Of a stretch of 64,000 nucleotides of DNA, positions 10,870 to 22,522 are shown piece after piece. Position numbers and translations under genes: made by a program. Source of the DNA: Podospora comata (taxonomy: Eukaryota; Ascomycota; Sordariomycetes; Sordariales; Podosporaceae); assembly GCA_017354895.1 (NCBI GenBank), contig CP071498.1, positions 4,030,001 to 4,094,000 on the forward strand, given 5' to 3'. Within the stretch, counting starts at the first letter, position 1, and each line of letters starts with the position of its first letter. Under the pieces are notes generated by a model. That model did no database searches. It was not told where the DNA came from and saw only the letters and a list, made by a program, of their open reading frames with translations.

Positions 10870-12031
10870 ATGGATACGGATAGAAGATCAAGATCCAGGG
10901 ACCCTGTGTCTCGTGACGAACCAGCCGATCACTACCGGCCCGAATCCCGCAATCGTTCCCCATCGCGAACCCCCTCCGAGGCCATGGATCGCTACGACAC
11001 ACACGACCGCACCTCCCAAGCCCGCTCTCCGGCCCCGCGCAACGGAAGACCTCGGACTTACAGTCGCAGCCTATCCCGTAGCCGTAGCCGTAGCCTCAGT
11101 CGAAGCAGAAGCCGCAGTCGTAGTCGAAGCTACTCGCGCGATCGCAGCTGGAGTCGCTCAAGAAGTCGCACTCGCAGTCCCACGCCCCAGGCCAGAAGCA
11201 CCAAGGCAGGTCGGCCCCCCACGCCTACGAGAACCAAGTTACTAACACACCGTTTTCTGCAGATTGTTGTCGAACGTCTCACCAAGAACGTGAACGAAGA
11301 CCACCTTCGAGAGATCTTTGGCCAGTACGGCGAGATTGAGGACTTAGACCTGCCTCTCAACCGTCAGCGTATGTTGTCACCTGCCCCCACCGTCTGCTGT
11401 GTCACACACACCTTGAGGACTCGTCGACGCTGACATGCACGTGTATATATCTACAGTTGGAACCAACCGTGGCACAGCTTACATTTTGTTCTACAACGAA
11501 GCCGACGCCGAGGCTGCCATTGCCCACATGCACGAGGCCACTGTAGATGGCGCCGTCATCAACGTTTCCATCGTGCTACCCCGCCGCAAGCTCTCACCCG
11601 CACCCCCTACAGCTCGCCGCGGAGCAAATATTAACCCGCGTATACCGCCCCCTCATCAGTCCAGACCCTTTGGCGGCAACATAGGTGGTGGTGGGGGAGG
11701 GGGTCATGGACGTGGATCTGGGCCAGGTCGTCATGGGAACCGTTCTGATACCTACCGTCCCCGTTCTCTCTCAAGGTCGAGATCTCGGTCACCCGTTCAG
11801 GCAGGAGGGAATCATAATCGCAGGCAAAGATCCCCTTCGTATTCATCCCGGTCTCGATCCAGGACTCCACCACCAGCCCGCAGTGGAGGACGAGGGAGTC
11901 GCCATGTCGGTGGGCGCTACGACGGCGACGACGATAGGGATAATCGCAGAAGCGCTAGCCGCGACAGCTATGATAGTTACGACCGTAGGAGCAGAAGCTC
12001 CAGTCGCCATCGGGACCGTGGAGGGAGGTGA
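10870..12031 (+). CDS. RNPS1-like SR protein with one RRM (splicing/EJC factor)
   Basis: Three exons (10870-11205, 11263-11368, 11457-12031) give 338 residues. Residues 1-112 form an RS domain dense in Arg-Ser dipeptides. A single RRM follows at about 113-190, with an RNP2-like IVVERL strand, the helix NEDHLREIFGQYGEIEDLDL, and an RNP1-like segment GTAYILFYNEADAEAA. The C-terminus is a Gly-rich linker and a second RS domain. RS-RRM-RS order and the RRM sequence resemble metazoan RNPS1, an exon-junction-complex-associated splicing activator. A nuclear mRNA-processing role is inferred. The first intron (57 bases) uses a GC donor (AAG|GCAGGT) with a perfect TACTAAC branch site and TGCAG acceptor. 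It contains no stop and is a multiple of three, so its retention would insert 19 residues just before the RRM. The second intron is canonical (GTATGT...CTACAG). Confidence 0.88.
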
Positions 12032-14064
12032 TGCTCCAACTCATTGCTGTAGAAAATATTTTGGCGTTTGGAGCGGGGGAACAGGAACAAAAAGGAATCG
12101 CATGGGCATTGTGTTTCTAGTCATGTATCTCTTTTACCAAGCTAATCGACTTCAGGTCAAGGTCAAGAACGAATGAGAGCTGGCATCAATCTTCGTGAAG
12201 GGCGATTTGGTACGGCTTCAAAGTGAGTGCACCCACCAGCAATGTGTCCGGCTTGTTCTGTGGTGAATATTCATTGAACAAGGTGTCCCCAAACAGCCAA
12301 TCACGTCTTTCTACAGATGGTGAAACCCCCAAATGAGGCTGACGGTACACGAAGTTTTTCGCCCCCAAGCATCTGGCCCATAGCTGTGGCCGATAAAAAC
12401 GACCCCGTGTCATCCGATTTCCCTGGTAGCGGAAGCGAGGGTCCTACAGCTAACAGCAACACCATCTTTTTAAACGGTTCCCGCACCTGTGTACCCGTTT
12501 GACTTCCTATGGAGACACCACGGCCAGGAATAGGCCCATCGTTATTGCTCCAATCACAACCAGGACGTATGGTTTGCGTTCGACCACCAAGCAACTGAGC
12601 CTCTGATTTGATGACTATTTGGCAAAATCCTGAGATGGCAACTCTCCCGCTCTTGATAGACCGTGTTCACCTCGCTTCGCTCTTTGCTGGGTGCTCGGTA
12701 TCCTAATCTCACCATTCCAGAGCGAAGCCTCAGACGCTGGCCAACCGGGTGTGCTGCGACGTCTTTGTGGCTCAAGCGTGCAATCACTTCCTACAGCTCC
12801 AGTCCATTATTTCTATGGTGCCGCACATGTGCCGGCTCTGTGCTGACTGGGGCAGACTCGCAAAAGTAAACAGATGGCAAAGGAAACGTCAAGCCAACTG
12901 TGGCATCATGCTATTTTCAACACTGAAGAACAATGCGGCATTTCTCCAGCACAGGCAGCGAGAAAGTCGCACTGCGTCATCCTTCAACAGCACTAACAGG
13001 ATTGTCCTCAGCAATCATCTACAAGGAAGTCTTTGGATCGAGAAAAGCTCGGGGAACGACGACATTTGCGAGGTAGCTTTCTGGTGTCCATCTCGCTATT
13101 TCGAAGAGCTATGTAAGCGTACCATCCATAGGGTATCATCCTTCGCCGTCCTCCTCATTCCACCGAGCTTGGCAGGATGAGCTCGTGTTGTCACGTTTGT
13201 CCTCATTGTTCGGTTACTCGACGAGTTGCCGGTGCTTGATGGCATCACAGATAGTGTTCGTAAAGACGCCTGCTTGCAAAAGTTCGCTGGCCGAGTGGTC
13301 AAAAGTTCTTTGCGAGTGCCAAGCTGATTTTCTACTGATCGCCAGTCAGCCGTATGTGGAGTTGATGCTGCATTTGGCTATTGTGGGGGAACGCTCCAAT
13401 GAACCAACCCACGCCGAGTTTGGTGGCATCCCGTCCCATGCAACGATGGCGCTTTGAACCCAGGAAGCTGGAAACGGGCGGTCACTGGCGGTCTTCATGC
13501 CCCTGTACACGAGCATGCGTCCTGTAAGGTACCTGGTCACTGCCGGGCCGCCGTGCTGCGGATCGTCCAATGTTTTTAGCGGCATCTTCAAGAAACACAG
13601 AGCAGGCCACTCAACGATCGATTGATTCGGATTATCCGGGCGAATTTCAAGACCTCGATGACCAAGTCAGTAGCTGCACACTATGTATTGCTTCAAAGCA
13701 CGGGACAAGGCGCGTGGTATGCAGTTGCCGCCTATTGCCATCCAAACAGCCTACACTATAATACCGCGGGTGGTCTCCGTTATTGTTTCGACGGCTTGCC
13801 GTAGACTTGCTCAGCGAGATGCTGTTCAAAAAACCCTGAATGGCATTGTTCGGATAGCTCCGCATTTGATCCGTCTGGCATCTGACTTCCAACAGCCATT
13901 GCTAACCTGGTACTTGAAATTGGCTCTTCCCCCACATGACTGGTAGGCAGCCACCAAAGCAATTCACAGCCTCTTTTTGGTGCCACAGCTACATACAAAT
14001 CTTGGGCTTTCACTCAAGTAAGGTTCCGGATCTTCTGCTGTCGTCAACGCCAACATGGCTTGGT
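12032..14064. other. Intergenic region without supported genes
   Basis: Several frames of 60-140 codons occur on both strands (for example 12749-13180, +), but they overlap one another, lack ATG starts in good context and show no motifs. The right part may be the promoter or leader of the gene at 14065. Confidence 0.4.
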
Positions 14065-15020
14065 ATGCCATCAAACTCCGTCCCAACCAAGAGAGACACC
14101 CCTGCTGCCGGATCCCTTCCCGTCCATGTTAGGCTCTTCGTGTTGTCCAGTGACTCCCACGGCAGGCAACCCTCAGAGTTTGCCCTTGTTCATGAGGCAC
14201 TCCCTCGCGATATCCACTTGCCTACTTGGTGAGTCTCGTGCTCGTTGGGTCTTGGTTACACCACCTTACATACCCTCCTCTGCTAACTAATCCTTCAGTA
14301 TACACGCCAGCCCTAAGCGCAAGACAGTCTCTTCGTCCGACACCAAGCCGCGGCGGTTCTTGTTACACACACAAGGTGTCACAAGCGGGCTTCGGTTTTC
14401 GCGGTCGCCTGTGGTCTATACTATGCTTACGTCTGTGTGCGATCTGGAGCGAGAGCTTGTGGGTGAAGGGGCCAGTATTTTTGTATATAAGGAAGTCATG
14501 GGCTCCCTCTGTCCTGAGGATGTTGATGTGTTGAAGCAGCTCTTCGTCACTCTCACCGGTATCTCATCATCATCATTACTGGCCCCTGACATCAAAAGCT
14601 TCAAATCTCAGCTCAGCTTTATACATACTCGATTTGACATACCTGCACGATTTTGTTGGCCCCGTAACTCGGTCACGACATAACCATCTTAGTTATTCTT
14701 GTTACTCTATTTTGCCATTCCGATATCAGACTTCATACCCCAAAAAAAAAGCCGCCAACATGCCTGTCTTCGCATCGGGGGATATCTTTCTCTTGGAACT
14801 CCGTGCTGCGAACAGTATCTTGCCCCTGAGAAGGAGTGCTCCTCCCCATGGTCAACTCACCATCAACCCCAGTTTCACGCCCATGCTTCCCCCCTTCTTT
14901 CCAGTGACAGACTTTCCGTTCAGGATGGCTGATCCTCGCCCGCCCACACCGTCGGGGAACCCACGGCCTGGGCCCATCACTCCGGCGCCAAACGTACCTA
15001 CTCCCCCTGCTACTCCGTAG
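14065..15020 (+). CDS. Orphan three-exon hypothetical gene
   Basis: The evidence is mainly splice structure. The first intron (14229-14298, 70 bases) has GTGAGT, a TGCTAACTAA branch site and TTCAG. The second (14559-14616, 58 bases) has GTATCT, CTGAC and CTCAG. Removing both keeps one frame open from the ATG at 14065 to TAG at 15018-15020, 275 residues in total. The middle exon has a protein-like acidic helix (DLERELVGEGASIFVYKEVM). The C-terminus is Pro-rich (RPPTPSGNPRPGPITPAP). There is no signal peptide or known domain. Alternatively the introns lie in a 5' leader and translation starts at the ATG at 14760, which has a near-ideal context (GCCAACATGCC) and would give an 86-residue Pro-rich protein. 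I recognise no family. Transcription seems likely, but the coding limits are uncertain. Confidence 0.4.
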
Positions 15021-18000
15021 ACAGGAGTTGGCAAAAGTCTGCAAGTTACACCAAGAGCGTCTGTTGGCACGGGACTGGGCAGCTAACTCAAAGCTAGGAT
15101 TTTACTTGTTTTGCCGTCCTCCTACTCGGCTATCTACGGTATTCAGTATCATATGATGGATCACAACAGCAATCTTCAACATGTTTCTTCGGTCATTCCG
15201 TTTCTCTCGCTGCAGTCAGAAGGCGAGGGGGAATAAAGCAATGCCGTAGGGGGTTTCGGATTCGGGAGCTACGGTCTTATTACGGCATGGGTGGACCACG
15301 AGATCTGGACTACTACCTGCTCTATCGGCGAGCGAATGATGTATGAAGCAGAGACGGAAGGCGAAAACGGGTAGAAGGGGGAAGGGGGTGCTGATGGTGG
15401 ACTCATGATTTGATGACGTCTTTTTTCCCTTTTGCATGTCTTTTTTGTTTCCTTTCCTTTTTCTGGTCTTTTTATTTCCTTTACTATATGATGGTTTGCC
15501 CGTTGAGGGAAGAGCGGGCGTGACTGGGTGATTAATGATGCATGTCAGATTTGACTTGCAGTGGAACTGAACTGATGATGCAGTGCGTCGGAGGTCGAAA
15601 TCGTTCGGACATACCTACGGACGATGCCTTCTACGATACATGGAGGGATTGGATTGTTGGTGACGTTTGTGGGATCACTTCATGAGCAGCTTCGTATCCC
15701 AACAGCATACGGCATTCCTTTTTTTCACTTTTGGCTTTTTACACTTCTTTTCCTCTCTGTACCAATAACCAAGACTTTCCTTTCTTTTCCTCTTCTTGTC
15801 TGAGCGATGCATTTTTAGAATACTAGAAGTTACGATAGTCTAGAATAGGCCTATGCCACGTTTCACAACATCATTTCACTACACGATACATTTTGGGCTA
15901 GAATTTCGGCTGTGGGAGTTGGTGGCAAGGAGATGTCTGGAGCTCAGGGGTAAACTGCTCCTCTGTGCCACCTTGTGCACCAGCCAGCCGAAGAGCTTCG
16001 GCCACCAAAGTCAACAGCCAACTGCGGCATTTCCAAATCAAGCCAATTATGCCACGAAGCTGCCTTGATTCTGCCGCATCCCAATAAGGATCTTGACAAC
16101 ATTTACGGATTCGTGATCCTTTTGCTGCAGGTGAGATGAAGGCACAGGTGCCGGGGGGCGTCTAGGACAGGGTTGGGTGTTTGCAAAATTTTGTCGTTAC
16201 CTAGGTCAGCAAGGTGAGAGAAGCGGACCGGGCAGATCAAGGTATGTATAGCATATGGGGGTGGCTTTCTCTTCGCACCGCTCGGTTTGCCGTGCTGAAC
16301 CCTGCTCGGCTCCGAGAGCTTGGTCGGTGGCGGCGGCAAGGGTTCGCGGGCAGAAGTTCGGGTTCCTACCCGGACACTGTTATGTAACCCCGACTTTTCA
16401 GCGTATGAAAACAGTTTTTCTGCTTTGGAACAATGATCACTTTCGCCGGTTGTGATCACCCTTGGTTGGGGGTCTGGTGTTGCCAGGCACTAAAAGCACA
16501 CAAAATGTGGAGGGCCCCATCGTAGTTGCACAGAAGGATTTAGACTACGACTACTAGTTGTACAGGCTGCACAAGACACCATGTTTATGACGGACTGATT
16601 CAGTGAATATTTTGGGGGCAATTTTTGACTTATCAAGGGCGACATGTGTAGAGAGCAGCAAAGTAGGACAGAACCCAACCCCCCTCAAACTTGTTTCGTC
16701 CAGCAAGAAGACGCGTACTGAGCAACAGTATGCCACGAAAATCAAACGACCTTGATCCATCTCTTGCTTTTGCCAATGACCAAGGCCCAAAGAGGATCGG
16801 AGGGATTCTAACCGTGGTTACACAACTAACGTAAGTAGTTAAGGCGACGCGGGTAGGTGGTGTAGGGGAGTGGAGGGAGAGGCAACGCCCCTGGTAGAAC
16901 TGACTAGCAACCAACAGTTTCTGATGTGCCGTTCTAGTGCATAGCTAGACACGTTTGTTCAATCGAGCGTTGTCATCTTGTGACATCAGCAAACGTGTCG
17001 GCCGGATGACGCGGTTACGTGACCGGCGCTACCGGAGCTGCGCGGACACCGGGACTCAAGTCCGATGGCGTCGTGGAAGGCGGGTTCAGCCTTACGGGAG
17101 CAGTTCGTCATGTAGCTGGCTGGTTTTTCTGGCGTGAAAAGCTGTCTAAGAGATATGTCCGAGGCTCCGGACGTAGCCAGGTAGAAGGTTCCAAGATCCG
17201 AAGTGGGCGGAGACGAGGGTCCTTTTCCTCCTGCTTTGGGGAATGGGTCTCGGATATCAAGTCCGAATCTGACAAATCGACTTTGCAAAGCTTCTTGATC
17301 ACTTGGAAGCCTGAATGAGTGAAGTCATCTTGGTCCACCATGACATCGTCGCTGTGTTACAAGTCAAAAGGATTTACCGACAGTCTGGTTCGGGAAGGGC
17401 CTTGCGCCGAGCTGGGTTGGGTTGATCTGAGATGTGCCGCACCTGCGCTTCGTAGGTGAGCACCCTTGCTTGCAACGGATATGCCAAGAGGTTTGTTGAT
17501 TGTGTTTCCCAGCGTTTCCCAACATGACTTGGGGTCGAAGAGCCGCGTTCCGGGACGGGTCGATGTGTTTCCGGCTGGTCACACGGCATGCTGTTGTTGA
17601 ACGCTGTTGGCCGGAAGCCAGCACAGCCCTATGTAAAAACATGGGTTTTTGCTTCGTTTCAGTGTCAAGATGAACCAACAATTCTTGTACACGACGCCAC
17701 ATCCAACTTATCGGCCCTCCGAATCAAGCGGTGAGCTTGGCAGCCAAAGGTTTCTAGGCAGCTGAATTTTGAAGTAACTGTCGAGGCACGGGACCGGTGC
17801 CGGCGTCCGAAAGGAATATCGGGTCGACTTGGAGGAGGGCGGTGCGGGAAACTTTCGGCCAGGTAATCGTTGGCTTGACAGTGCGATGCGTGGGCTCGGC
17901 GTGGTGCCTGCCTTTGGCGCTAGAGAGATAAAGGGAACAATATGAGATGAAGGATGAAGGATAATGCCACAGAGCTCCCTCCTCATTATATGAGTTCCCA

Positions 18001-18780
18001 TCTGAGTTAAATTAGTGGCTGGCAATATCCTGGATAAGATGTGAGATGGAGCATTCATACCTGGCTCAAGACGATCAGAGTCGGACAGGACCCGGGCTCG
18101 CAATTACGAGATGATGTGGTAATGATATGCGAAGGTCACATCTTGGAGTCCTGTTTATAAGGTATGGCGACGGCTCTTCCCGGACCCGAATGAAAGGTTC
18201 AGGGCCCCTGAAACATCGGAGTGGTGGTTTAAGTGCCACGCTCAAGGTGGACAAAGAATAAGATAAAAGTATTTGATTAGTTATGGATAGTGGTTGAAGA
18301 TAGCGATGTCCTGTAAATGATTGAGAAGACTGATACATCTGTAGTGCTCAGGGCAATTGCCAGGAAGGGAGCCTTGCCTGCCCCGCCATTCACTGCTTTG
18401 GCGGGGCCCCACATTTGACAGATGCTCAGTGGTACCCCCTCCCAACCCATGCTTCAAGATGGCTGATTCAGCAGCCGATAAGAAAATTTCAGAGAGTTTT
18501 GGCCAGATAAAGAGCCGATAAGCACAGGTTGTGCCCAAAAAAATGCACGCTGTGGCGGGGTGAGCAAGACATTTTCTCGGGTCTGCGGCGACACACACAT
18601 AATCTTTTTATCTCTACACCGACTTGCGCCTCACTCTTGTCGAGACCAGTTCCCCCTTCGCGCCTGACCGCAGTGCGCATTTCCAGCGCAGGTTTCCCCC
18701 GAGACCCCGTCTGGCCCTGCGTGTCCCTTTTTGCGTTCTCTTGCAGGATTTCAGTCAGCAATAGCGATCCGCATACCGCC
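15021..18780. other. Long gene-poor region and promoter of the ABC-F gene
   Basis: In 3.8 kb I found no frame with a good start, splice pattern or motif. T-rich tracts at 15417-15480 and 15715-15795 look like 3' or untranslated sequence. The last 250 bases are CT-rich. A TCTTGCAG at about 18740-18747 could be the acceptor of an intron in the 5' leader of the gene starting at 18781. Confidence 0.4.
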
Positions 18781-21700
18781 ATGACTGTCGTTCCCATCAA
18801 CGGCGCTGCCCCCCCGGTGGCAGACGTCGCAGCCATCCTCGAGACCATCTTCAACGCCTCTTCGTCCAATCAATCAATCGAAGCCTGCTACGCTCTCTGC
18901 GACATTCTGATCAACACATCGGGTTTCCGTGGCCTCCACCACTACAACATCATCTCCGAGATCAAGAAGGCTTCCATCGACAAGAAGAGCGGTTTCCGCC
19001 GCGAGGGTGCCCAGAACCTCCTTGGTGCCCTGTTTGAGCGGCTGCCCCCAGCTGCGCCCATTACCGAGGTTGTTTTCCTCATCCAGGATGGTGGTCTTCT
19101 CAAGATTGCTCTCGATGCCCTTGCCGACAAGGGCGCCATTGTCCGCGAGGCTGCCCAGTACGGCATCGATGCCTTGTTGGCCAACCTGAGCCCCGAGGCC
19201 ATGGTCGCTGCCCTCCTGCCCGCCATCGTCGAGTACATCAAGAAGGCCGGTGGAAAGTGGCAAGGTGTTGTCGGCGCCTTCAAGATCATGGAGAAGATGG
19301 CCAACAAGGCTCAGATCACCATTGGCAGCACCAAGGAGCAGGCCGCCGAGCAGGATATCATGCGCGAGGCCATGGGCTCCAAGCTTGCCACTCTGATTCC
19401 CATCACCGAGAATGGCATGTTGGATATGAAGACCGAGGTCGAGAAGCAGGCTCTCAAGACCATGACGGCCATCACGACCCTTCTCTCCAACGACGATGTC
19501 GCATCTCGCATTCCTCTCCTGATTGAGACCATGCATCACCCATCTGTCGAGGCGGTGCACAAGGCCATCCACGCCCTCTCCCAGACAACCTTTGTCGCCA
19601 TCGTCACCTCTCCCGTTCTCGCCCTCTTGACTCCTTTCCTGGAGCGCTCTCTCAACAACCCCTCGACTCCCCAAGAAGTTCTCCGCCAGACCGTTGTCAT
19701 TACCGAGAACTTGACCAAGCTCGTCCATGACCCCATCGAGGCCCGTACTTTCCTCCCCAAGCTTCAGCCTGGTGTGAAGAGCGTCGTCAACCGCGCCTCG
19801 CTCCCCGAAGTTCGTGAGATCGCCACCCGTGCGTTGGCCGTCATGGACAAGGCTATGGGTAACGACAACTCGGCATCCTTGACAATAATCGAGCGCACTT
19901 CTGCTGAGGATGTTGCCAAGGTGTTGGACCAAGAAATCAAGAAGAATGGCGGCCTGAATGGCGACGAAGCCCTCTACAAGCTGGCCGCTCCATTCATTTC
20001 CTCAATGGTTTGCGAAGACGTCAACCACCGCCACCTTGATCGCATCCCTAGCAAGATTGCGCCCTACCTCAAGGACCTGTTGCGAAAGCCCGAAGCCAGC
20101 GATGCCGTCGCCGAGGCCGTTCACAAGTTCTATGTGGAAGAGGATGCGCGTAAGTACGGTGTTCCAGAAAAGGAAGACGACGGTGAGATTGAGATTGTCA
20201 ACGCCGATTTCTCTCTGGCTTATGGTGGTATGCTTTTGTTGTCGCATACGAACCTTAGGCTCCTGAAGGGTCATCGTTACGGCTTGTGTGGTCGCAATGG
20301 TGCTGGAAAGTCGACTCTGATGAAGAGTATCGCCAATGGAAAGCTCGAGGGCTTCCCGTCTCAAGATGTTTTGCGCACTTGCTACGTCGAACACAACCAG
20401 GGTGAGGATGCCGATATCAGCATTCTCGAGTTTGTTTCCAAGGATCCCACCATCGCCAAGGAAGGAAAGGAGCGCATTGTTGCCGTCTTGGAGGAGTTCG
20501 GTTTCACATCGGGCCCCGAGGGCAGGCAATCGCAAAAGGTTGGGTCTCTCTCTGGTGGTTGGAAGATGAAGCTGGCTCTTGCCCGTGCCATGCTTCAAAG
20601 AGCCGATGTTTTGTTGCTCGACGAACCTACCAATCACTTGGACGTCGCCAACATCAAGTGGCTTGAGAACTACCTCAAGACACACCCCGACATCACCAGT
20701 TTGATCGTGTCCCACGACTCGGGCTTCCTGGACGAGGTCACCACCGATATCTACCACTACGAGCCCAACAAGAAGCTTGGTCACTACAAGGGCAACCTTG
20801 CTGCTTTTGTCAAGCGCCGCCCCGAGGCCAAGAGCTACTACACTCTGTCTGCTTCGCTCGTCCAGTTCAAGTTTCCCCCCCCCGGCATTCTGAGCGGTGT
20901 CAAGTCCAACACACGCGCCATCATTCGCATGACCAACGTCTCGTACACATACCCCAAGGCGCCCAAGCCATCCTTGTCAGATGCTTCTTGCCAGCTGACT
21001 CTGTCGTCGCGTGTTGCCATCATTGGCCCCAACGGTGCTGGCAAGTCTACCCTCATCAAGCTGTTGACCGGTGAAGTTATTCCCACCACTGGAAAGGTGG
21101 AGAAGCACCCCAACCTTCGTATCGGTTACATCAAGCAGCACGCCCTCGAGCACGTCGAAATGCATCTCGAGAAGACGCCCAACCAGTATCTTCAATGGCG
21201 TTATGCCCACGGTGACGATCGTGAGGTGCACATGAAGCAGACCCGTGCGCTGTCCGACCAGGATCGCGAGCAGATGGACAAGTTTGTCGAGGTTGGTGGC
21301 GGTAAGGCTCCTCGCCAGATCGAGGCCCTTGTCGGTCGCCAAAAGTACAAGAAGACATTCCAATACGAGATGTAAGCAGACCCGACCCGAATCTTGCTTT
21401 GATCTACTCTTGCTAACATGCGACTAACAGCAAATGGCGTGGCTTCCTGCCCAAGCACAACTCTCACTTTTCTCGCGAGACTTTGCTCGAGCTCGGCTTC
21501 GACAAGTTGGTGCAGGAGTTTGACGACCACGAGGCTTCGCGTGAAGGTCTCGGTTACCGTGAGCTCCAGCCTTCAGTCATCAGCAAGCACTTTGAGGATC
21601 TCGGTCTTGATCCCGAGATTGCGAACCATAATGAGATTGGCTCGCTCTCCGGAGGTCAAAAGGTCAAGGTTGTCATTGCCGGTGCCATGTGGAACAACCC

Positions 21701-22181
21701 CCATCTGCTCGTGCTTGACGAGCCTACTAACTTCTTGGACCGTGACTCCCTCGGTGGCCTGGCTGTTGCCATTCGCGAGTTCAAGGGCGGCGTGGTGATG
21801 ATTTCCCACAACGAAGAGTTTGTGGGAGCCCTGGCTTCCGAGACTTGGCACGTTGACAACGGGCGGGTCACGCATCGCAGCAACAATGCCATTGCGCTGG
21901 ATCGGTTCGAAGACAGTGCCAACACCAGTGCGGTCCCCAGTGCTGTTCCCAGCGGGCTTAACACACCCGCCCTGAGCAGCGCCGCCCCCAGCGCCGTCAA
22001 CAGCGGTGTTGAGGACAATGCCGGCGAGGCCTTGAAGTTCCGGGCGAGAAAGAAGAAGAAGATGACCAAGAAAGAGCTCAAGGAACGTGAGGCCAGGCGC
22101 CGGTTGAGGCACATCGATTGGCTCAACAGTCCCAAGGGCACCCCCAAGCCCCTTGATACGGATGATGAGGCGGACGACTAA
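18781..22181 (+). CDS. new1: New1/Elf1-type ABC-F ATPase (EF-3 family paralogue)
   Basis: Two exons (18781-21371, 21431-22181; intron 59 bases, GTAAGC...CTAACAG) encode 1113 residues. HEAT-like helical repeats occupy about 40-330. ABC domain 1 has Walker A GRNGAGKST at about 504 and signature LSGGW near 590, with LLLDEPTNHLD as Walker B. ABC domain 2 has GPNGAGKST at about 749 and LSGGQ near 936, with LVLDEPTNFLD. A chromodomain-like insertion (YEIKWRGFLPKHNS) sits in ABC2. The C-terminal tail is Lys-rich (RKKKKMTKKELKERE) and ends SPKGTPKPLDTDDE. EF-3-family proteins bind ribosomes near the E site. The KWRG insertion, the MISHNEEFV segment and the tail fit the New1 (yeast) / Elf1 (fission yeast, mRNA export) branch better than EF-3 itself. 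New1 acts in translation termination and recycling. The Asn/Gln-rich prion segment of yeast New1 is absent. Confidence 0.88.
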
Positions 22182-22522
22182 AGGCGATGACAAGCATGAA
22201 GATGGTTGGCTTTTTTGGATGGCTTTCTATATACTGCGGAAACTCAGCGATCAGCGATATGTAACCTGAGCATGGCATGGCGTCGGTCTGTTTATAACGT
22301 AGAGGGTCACAGGGGCAGTGTAGAGCGGTTTCCTTTCTAGATCAAGTTTGCACTTGGGATGGGCTCAAAATTTGGCTTCAAGGGAGGGGGTTACCAGAGA
22401 AGATAGAGGCGTTGGGCGCTAGACATAGAGCATAGATTCATGAGGTGTTGATGGTGGTATATTATTTCCGACTTGTGACTATTTATTTATATGACACTGA
22501 ACAAAGTATTTGAGGTGCAGAA
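22182..22522. other. Short convergent 3' intergenic region
   Basis: These 341 bases separate the 3' ends of the ABC-F gene and the fasciclin gene. They should hold both polyadenylation regions; no gene is visible. Confidence 0.6.

Noticed and set aside
12749-13180. 143-codon plus-strand frame in the intergenic region
   Set aside because: No ATG in good context, no motif, overlapped by frames on the other strand.
18874-19932. 352-codon minus-strand frame opposite the ABC-F gene
   Set aside because: Leu/Gly/Asp-biased antisense shadow of the HEAT region.
18781-22181. Call as elongation factor 3 itself
   Set aside because: Overall layout is the same, but the KWRG insertion, the MISHNEEFV segment and the tail ending TDDE match the New1/Elf1 branch better.
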